The notes under the pieces are model-generated. The model was given only the letters and a program-made list of their open reading frames with translations. It was not told the origin of the DNA and did not search any database. DNA of 64,000 nt from Bacteroidota bacterium (GTDB lineage Bacteria > Bacteroidota > Ignavibacteria > UBA10030 > UBA8401): NCBI GenBank assembly GCA_035506275.1, contig DATJPT010000006.1, positions 77,019 to 141,018 on the forward strand. The letters run 5' to 3'. Below, piece after piece: positions 61,210 to 64,000 of this stretch (position 1 is the stretch's first letter; each line of letters starts with the position of its first letter). Position numbers and translations under genes: made by a program.

Positions 61210-61548
61210 TCATTGATCTCCATCTTTAATTTTGTCCTTCGCAAGATCAAACGAGAGATTCAAAAGCTTGATCGCTTCATCGACATCCTCGTCCCGTCTG
61301 ATATAAAAGCTTATCCACCCGCTTTCCGGAAGAATGTGATGAGGGGCGGCGCGCCCGGATACCACAAGATCGTTTCGAACATTCCTCGGAAAAGGAATAT
61401 CGAGCAAAACATTTCCATGCAAATGGCCGAGCTCCCTTTTGCCAAGCCGGAACTCTATTCCGCCAAAACGGTGGGGGTGGGAAGAAACCCCTTCCCACGC
61501 CGCCACCGTTTGTTGAATTTTCATCGCCGCATCCACACCGGGCTTCAC
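61210..61548 (-). CDS. DUF5519 (luciferase-like) small protein
   Basis: 112 aa from a GTG at 61548 with GAGG 7 nt upstream; an ATG eight codons later (61524) is an alternative. Family pattern AWEGVSSHPHRFGGIEFRLG, RELGHLHGNVLLDIPFP, and HHILPESGWISFYIRR is clear. The family is small, cytoplasmic and of unknown function; the luciferase label comes from databases and is not enzymatic evidence. It lies between the membrane-protein and protease genes of the ECF run, 9 bp after the former. Confidence 0.8.
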   Translation of the reverse strand: MKPGVDAAMKIQQTVAAWEGVSSHPHRFGGIEFRLGKRELGHLHGNVLLDIPFPRNVRNDLVVSGRAAPHHILPESGWISFYIRRDEDVDEAIKLLNLSFDLAKDKIKDGDQ

Positions 61549-61557
61549 TCTCGCGCC

Positions 61558-61920
61558 TCAGGCCTTTGACTGCTCTTTCGGCGAGTGCATATCCTCGTGA
61601 GACCACCCGCACCGCCGGCGCCATTCTTCTTTGAATTTATCCCGTTCTTCGGGAGTCATCGCGGAAAGCTTCTCTTCAAACCGGTGTTTCCATCGGTCGC
61701 GGCGCCATCCGTTGGCGTGCCGCCACGGTCCCCATCCGCGAAGAAGAATATGGGAGAGGACGAGCAAGCCGAGCGCCTGCCAGAATGTCAACGCCGGCCC
61801 GTGGAAAATATCGGGGATCAAGACATTCCACAGCTCCATGACGATGGCTCCGAGGATCGTCATACCGACAACGATCATCGCCAAAAATTTTACTGCTCTT
61901 AACATCCACCAAGATTTCAT
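61558..61920 (-). CDS. Membrane protein, probable ECF sigma partner
   Basis: 120 aa with two membrane helices (about 8-30 and 43-60, separated by DIFHGPALTF) and a cytoplasmic, strongly charged C-terminal tail (RHANGWRRDRWKHRFEEKLSAMTPEERDKFKEEWRRRCG). The gene starts 14 bp after the ECF sigma stop. A two-helix membrane protein with a basic helical tail directly after an ECF gene is a common place for an anti-sigma factor, but no ASD or zinc motif is visible; similar proteins after ECF sigma genes occur in other Bacteroidota. Confidence 0.6.
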   Translation of the reverse strand: MKSWWMLRAVKFLAMIVVGMTILGAIVMELWNVLIPDIFHGPALTFWQALGLLVLSHILLRGWGPWRHANGWRRDRWKHRFEEKLSAMTPEERDKFKEEWRRRCGWSHEDMHSPKEQSKA

Positions 61921-61934
61921 GATATCACATCCTC

Positions 61935-62504
61935 CTATAAGTTTTCTGTTTCTTCGTATAATTCTTGAAGCTGTTCGCGCAGGAAAAGGACCGCATACCG
62001 TTTGCGCGAGAGAAGCGTGTTCAACGGCTCGCCCGTTATTTCGGCGATCTCCTTGAAACTTCTTCCTTCCAGTTCGTGCATCACAAAGACCTCCCGCTGC
62101 TCTTCCGGAAGTTCATCCAGCGCTTCGGACAACTCCGACCACACCAGCGAGCGCGCATAGACCTGATCCGGGTTCTGCCGGGGGTCGAAAAGGATCTCCT
62201 CGAGGTTCAACGGCGCATCGGGATCGTCTCCCGCCGACGGCAGCGCATCCGGACGGCGTTTGCGGTACCAGTCGATGATCTTGTTCCGTGCTACGGTGAA
62301 GAGCCACGCCGTCATTTTTTCGATCGGCTCGGTGACGCTGTAGCTTGCCGCCAGCTGGTAGAAAACATCCTGCAGAATATCTTCCGCATCCGACTGGTTC
62401 CGCACCCGCTTCCGGATGAAGTCCAGCAGGCGTTTGCGTTCCGACCGGACCGTGTGGTCAAGCGTCGCAGCAGCTTCTTTTGAAATGGTAAGGGCGTCGG
62501 TCAA
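61935..62504 (-). CDS. ECF-type RNA polymerase sigma factor
   Basis: 189 aa from a TTG at 62504, which sits 6 nt after AAGGA and gives the N-terminus MTDALTISKEA; a TTG at 62540 is an alternative. Region 2 (about 15-95): LLDFIRKRVRNQSDAEDILQDVFYQL and WLFTVARNKIIDWYRKRRPD. Region 4 (about 125-180): LDELPEEQREVFVMHELEGRSFKEIAEITGEPLNTLLSRKRYA. An acidic linker (DDPDAPLNLEEILFDPR) separates them. It likely controls its own run (membrane protein, DUF5519, HtrA), a stress-response-like set. Confidence 0.93.
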   Translation of the reverse strand: MTDALTISKEAAATLDHTVRSERKRLLDFIRKRVRNQSDAEDILQDVFYQLAASYSVTEPIEKMTAWLFTVARNKIIDWYRKRRPDALPSAGDDPDAPLNLEEILFDPRQNPDQVYARSLVWSELSEALDELPEEQREVFVMHELEGRSFKEIAEITGEPLNTLLSRKRYAVLFLREQLQELYEETENL

Positions 62505-62654
62505 ATCAAGTCCTTGTTTATATCCTAAGACGAAGAACAAAGAAATTTATTGTAATGTTCACACGGCAAAACCGATGGAAGAATGCAGGTTTTTACGAGT
62601 CGAAAAACGAAGCGGCTTTTCGGCGGGAATTTCGGGGAATGTCGGTCTTTCGGC

Positions 62655-64000
62655 TTATTCTATCGGCGCGTCGCCGATTCCTTTTTTCTGCATCAGCGAC
62701 TCAATCTCATCGATTTCACGCGGCGCCTCGCCGGAGAGGTTTGTGTGACCTTCCGGGGTGATCAGGATGTCGTCCTCGATCCGTACCCCGATATTGTAAA
62801 ACTTAGGGTCGACACCGTCGGCATTCTCAGGAATATAGATCCCCGGCTCCACGGTATAGACCATTCCCGGGACCATCATGCCTGCGTTCACGTCGTGGAC
62901 GTCAAGCCCTACCGCGTGGCCTAGGCCATGAGGAAAAAACCTTCTCAGTTCGTGTTGATTTTTTTCCTTCACGATGCCGAGCGATAATAATCCATTCAGC
63001 AGAACGGAATCTGCCGTCGTGTTCACGTCCTTCCATGCCGTCCCCGGCTTCATCATCGCAATGCACGCACTTTGCGCGTCGAGAACAAGCTGGTAGATCT
63101 TTCGCTGCGCCGGACTGAATTTTCCGTTCGCTGGGTATGTGCGCGTGACGTCGCTTGCATAGTCATGGTATTCGCAGCCGCAATCAGCGAGTACGATATC
63201 GCCGTCGTTGATCGGCCGGCGGTTGGATTCATAATGGAGGATGACCGAGTTTTCCGCCGCTCCCACGATACATGAATATGCATTGTACTCGGAGCCCATC
63301 CTCCGGAACACATATTCGTACACCGCCTGAATACCGTACTCCGTCATTCCCGGTTTGCACGACATCATCGCCTGCCGATGCGCCACGGCGCTGATATGCG
63401 CGGCCTTCGTCATCAAGGAAATTTCAGCGGGGGATTTGATGACGCGGTATTTCTTTATGATCGCCGAGGGGTCACGGAGCTCTGTCGTTAAATTATACGA
63501 TTTCAGGTTATCCACGCACTCCCGCACCGGTTGAAGAAGTTCCATCAATTCGCCCCCTGTTTCGGGGAAGGCCGCAATGTATACAGTTTTCGCTCCCCAA
63601 TACGGAAAAACGGAGTTGAACATCTTCTTAAACTGTTCATTTGTGTACGCCCTTTGAACGCCCAGAAGAGCGACGGCTCCTTCCGGACCAAAGCGCCGGC
63701 CGGTCCACCGTTCCATGCTTGGATCCCGCGGTTGAACAAAAAGGATCTCACGAACCGTGTCACTCTTCGTCGAATCCCGTTCATCGCGCAGGACAACTCC
63801 TTTAGGATTCAAGACCAGAATTGCATTCTCCTCGTTGAATCCCGTGAGATAATAGAAATTATCATCCTGCCGGAAGGGGTATCCATTGTCGCCGTTTCTG
63901 CTTTTTTCCGTTGCCGAAAAGAAAACTGCGACAGCGTCGGCGCCAATATCGTGCATAAATCGCTCGCGTCTCTCCTTGTGCTCGGAGCTCGGGGTTTGAT
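62655..64000 (-). CDS. pepP: Xaa-Pro aminopeptidase (aminopeptidase P), 5'-truncated by the window edge
   Basis: The frame stays open to the right edge, so a few N-terminal codons are missing (448 codons present; the ATG at 63956 is internal, as RRERF before it fits the aminopeptidase P N-domain). YPFRQDDNFYYLTGF is the AMP_N hallmark. The pita-bread site is complete: two Asp in LADCGCEYHDYASDVTRTYP, His in FFPHGLGHAVGLDVHD, Glu in TVEPGIYIPE and Glu in GVRIEDDILI. It releases N-terminal residues before proline with Mn2+. Compared with the first M24B gene at 48.6 kb, this is the longer PepP form. Confidence 0.94.
   Translation of the reverse strand, partial: QTPSSEHKERRERFMHDIGADAVAVFFSATEKSRNGDNGYPFRQDDNFYYLTGFNEENAILVLNPKGVVLRDERDSTKSDTVREILFVQPRDPSMERWTGRRFGPEGAVALLGVQRAYTNEQFKKMFNSVFPYWGAKTVYIAAFPETGGELMELLQPVRECVDNLKSYNLTTELRDPSAIIKKYRVIKSPAEISLMTKAAHISAVAHRQAMMSCKPGMTEYGIQAVYEYVFRRMGSEYNAYSCIVGAAENSVILHYESNRRPINDGDIVLADCGCEYHDYASDVTRTYPANGKFSPAQRKIYQLVLDAQSACIAMMKPGTAWKDVNTTADSVLLNGLLSLGIVKEKNQHELRRFFPHGLGHAVGLDVHDVNAGMMVPGMVYTVEPGIYIPENADGVDPKFYNIGVRIEDDILITPEGHTNLSGEAPREIDEIESLMQKKGIGDAPIE

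Overview
The window (about 54% GC by eye, densely coded, roughly two thirds of genes on the minus strand) looks like a chromosomal segment of a Gram-negative bacterium of the Bacteroidota/Ignavibacteriota (FCB) group. Reasons: a short primary sigma factor of 285 aa, LptD, TonB-dependent receptors with a carboxypeptidase-regulatory-like N-domain, a DUF4249 lipoprotein, a DUF5683 protein, and promoters of the form TTG-N17-TAnnTT(TG). I cannot name a species. No rRNA, tRNA, CRISPR array, prophage or transposase gene was seen.

Layout. 1-6.2 kb (minus): partial DUF255 thioredoxin-fold protein, lptD, ROK sugar kinase, rarA, ftsB-like. 6.5-7.8 kb (plus): TrmA/RlmD-type RNA uracil methyltransferase. 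7.8-12 kb (minus): tandem DUF4440 protein, ddl, class II aldolase, metF, degenerate HNH protein. 12.1-15.3 kb: MacAB-like export operon. 15.4-21.1 kb: malic enzyme fused to phosphotransacetylase, DUF5683, RidA, ParB, ParA, small membrane protein. 21.5-29.4 kb: fmt-def, NlpC/P60 lipoprotein, primary sigma factor, two BMC vertex (EutN/CcmL) proteins, a PIN/AbrB-like pair, deoB, a zinc-ribbon mini-protein and a GAF-GAF-degenerate GGDEF protein. 29.8-42.9 kb (plus): NDP-sugar pyrophosphorylase/PMM-like fusion, PtsN-like protein, a tightly coupled chain hisS-unknown-lgt-glutaredoxin-membrane peptide-rlmB-acyl-CoA synthetase, TonB receptor plus DUF4249 lipoprotein, and an F420/NADP-type oxidoreductase. 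42.9-44.1 kb: a repeat-bordered island with one exported protein of unknown function. 44.1-56.2 kb (mostly minus): meaB, epimerase, purD, glycosyltransferase, Xaa-Pro peptidase, guaB, glutaryl-CoA dehydrogenase-like gene, small HEAT-like protein, NtrC-type regulator, CheY-like receiver, a divergent REC-DHp protein and OsmC. 56.6-60.1 kb (plus): ispE, a second TonB receptor, a LOG-family protein. 60.1-64 kb (minus): signal-less HtrA, DUF5519, membrane protein, ECF sigma factor, and a partial aminopeptidase P.

How it fits together. Most genes are housekeeping: envelope assembly (lptD, lgt, ddl, ftsB), translation (hisS, fmt, def, two RNA methyltransferases), nucleotides (purD, guaB, deoB), one-carbon metabolism (metF), isoprenoids (ispE), lipid and acyl-CoA metabolism (fadD-like, gcdH-like, meaB) and segregation (parAB). 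The features most worth a second look are: BMC vertex proteins co-directional with deoB and the primary sigma gene but with no shell hexamer in the window; a receiver-DHp protein with no kinase catalytic domain; a recurrent promoter layout that puts the start codon at the predicted +1 (leaderless mRNAs); MITE-like inverted repeats around an orphan exported protein; and several catalytically degenerate domains (PMM, GGDEF, HNH, PIN).
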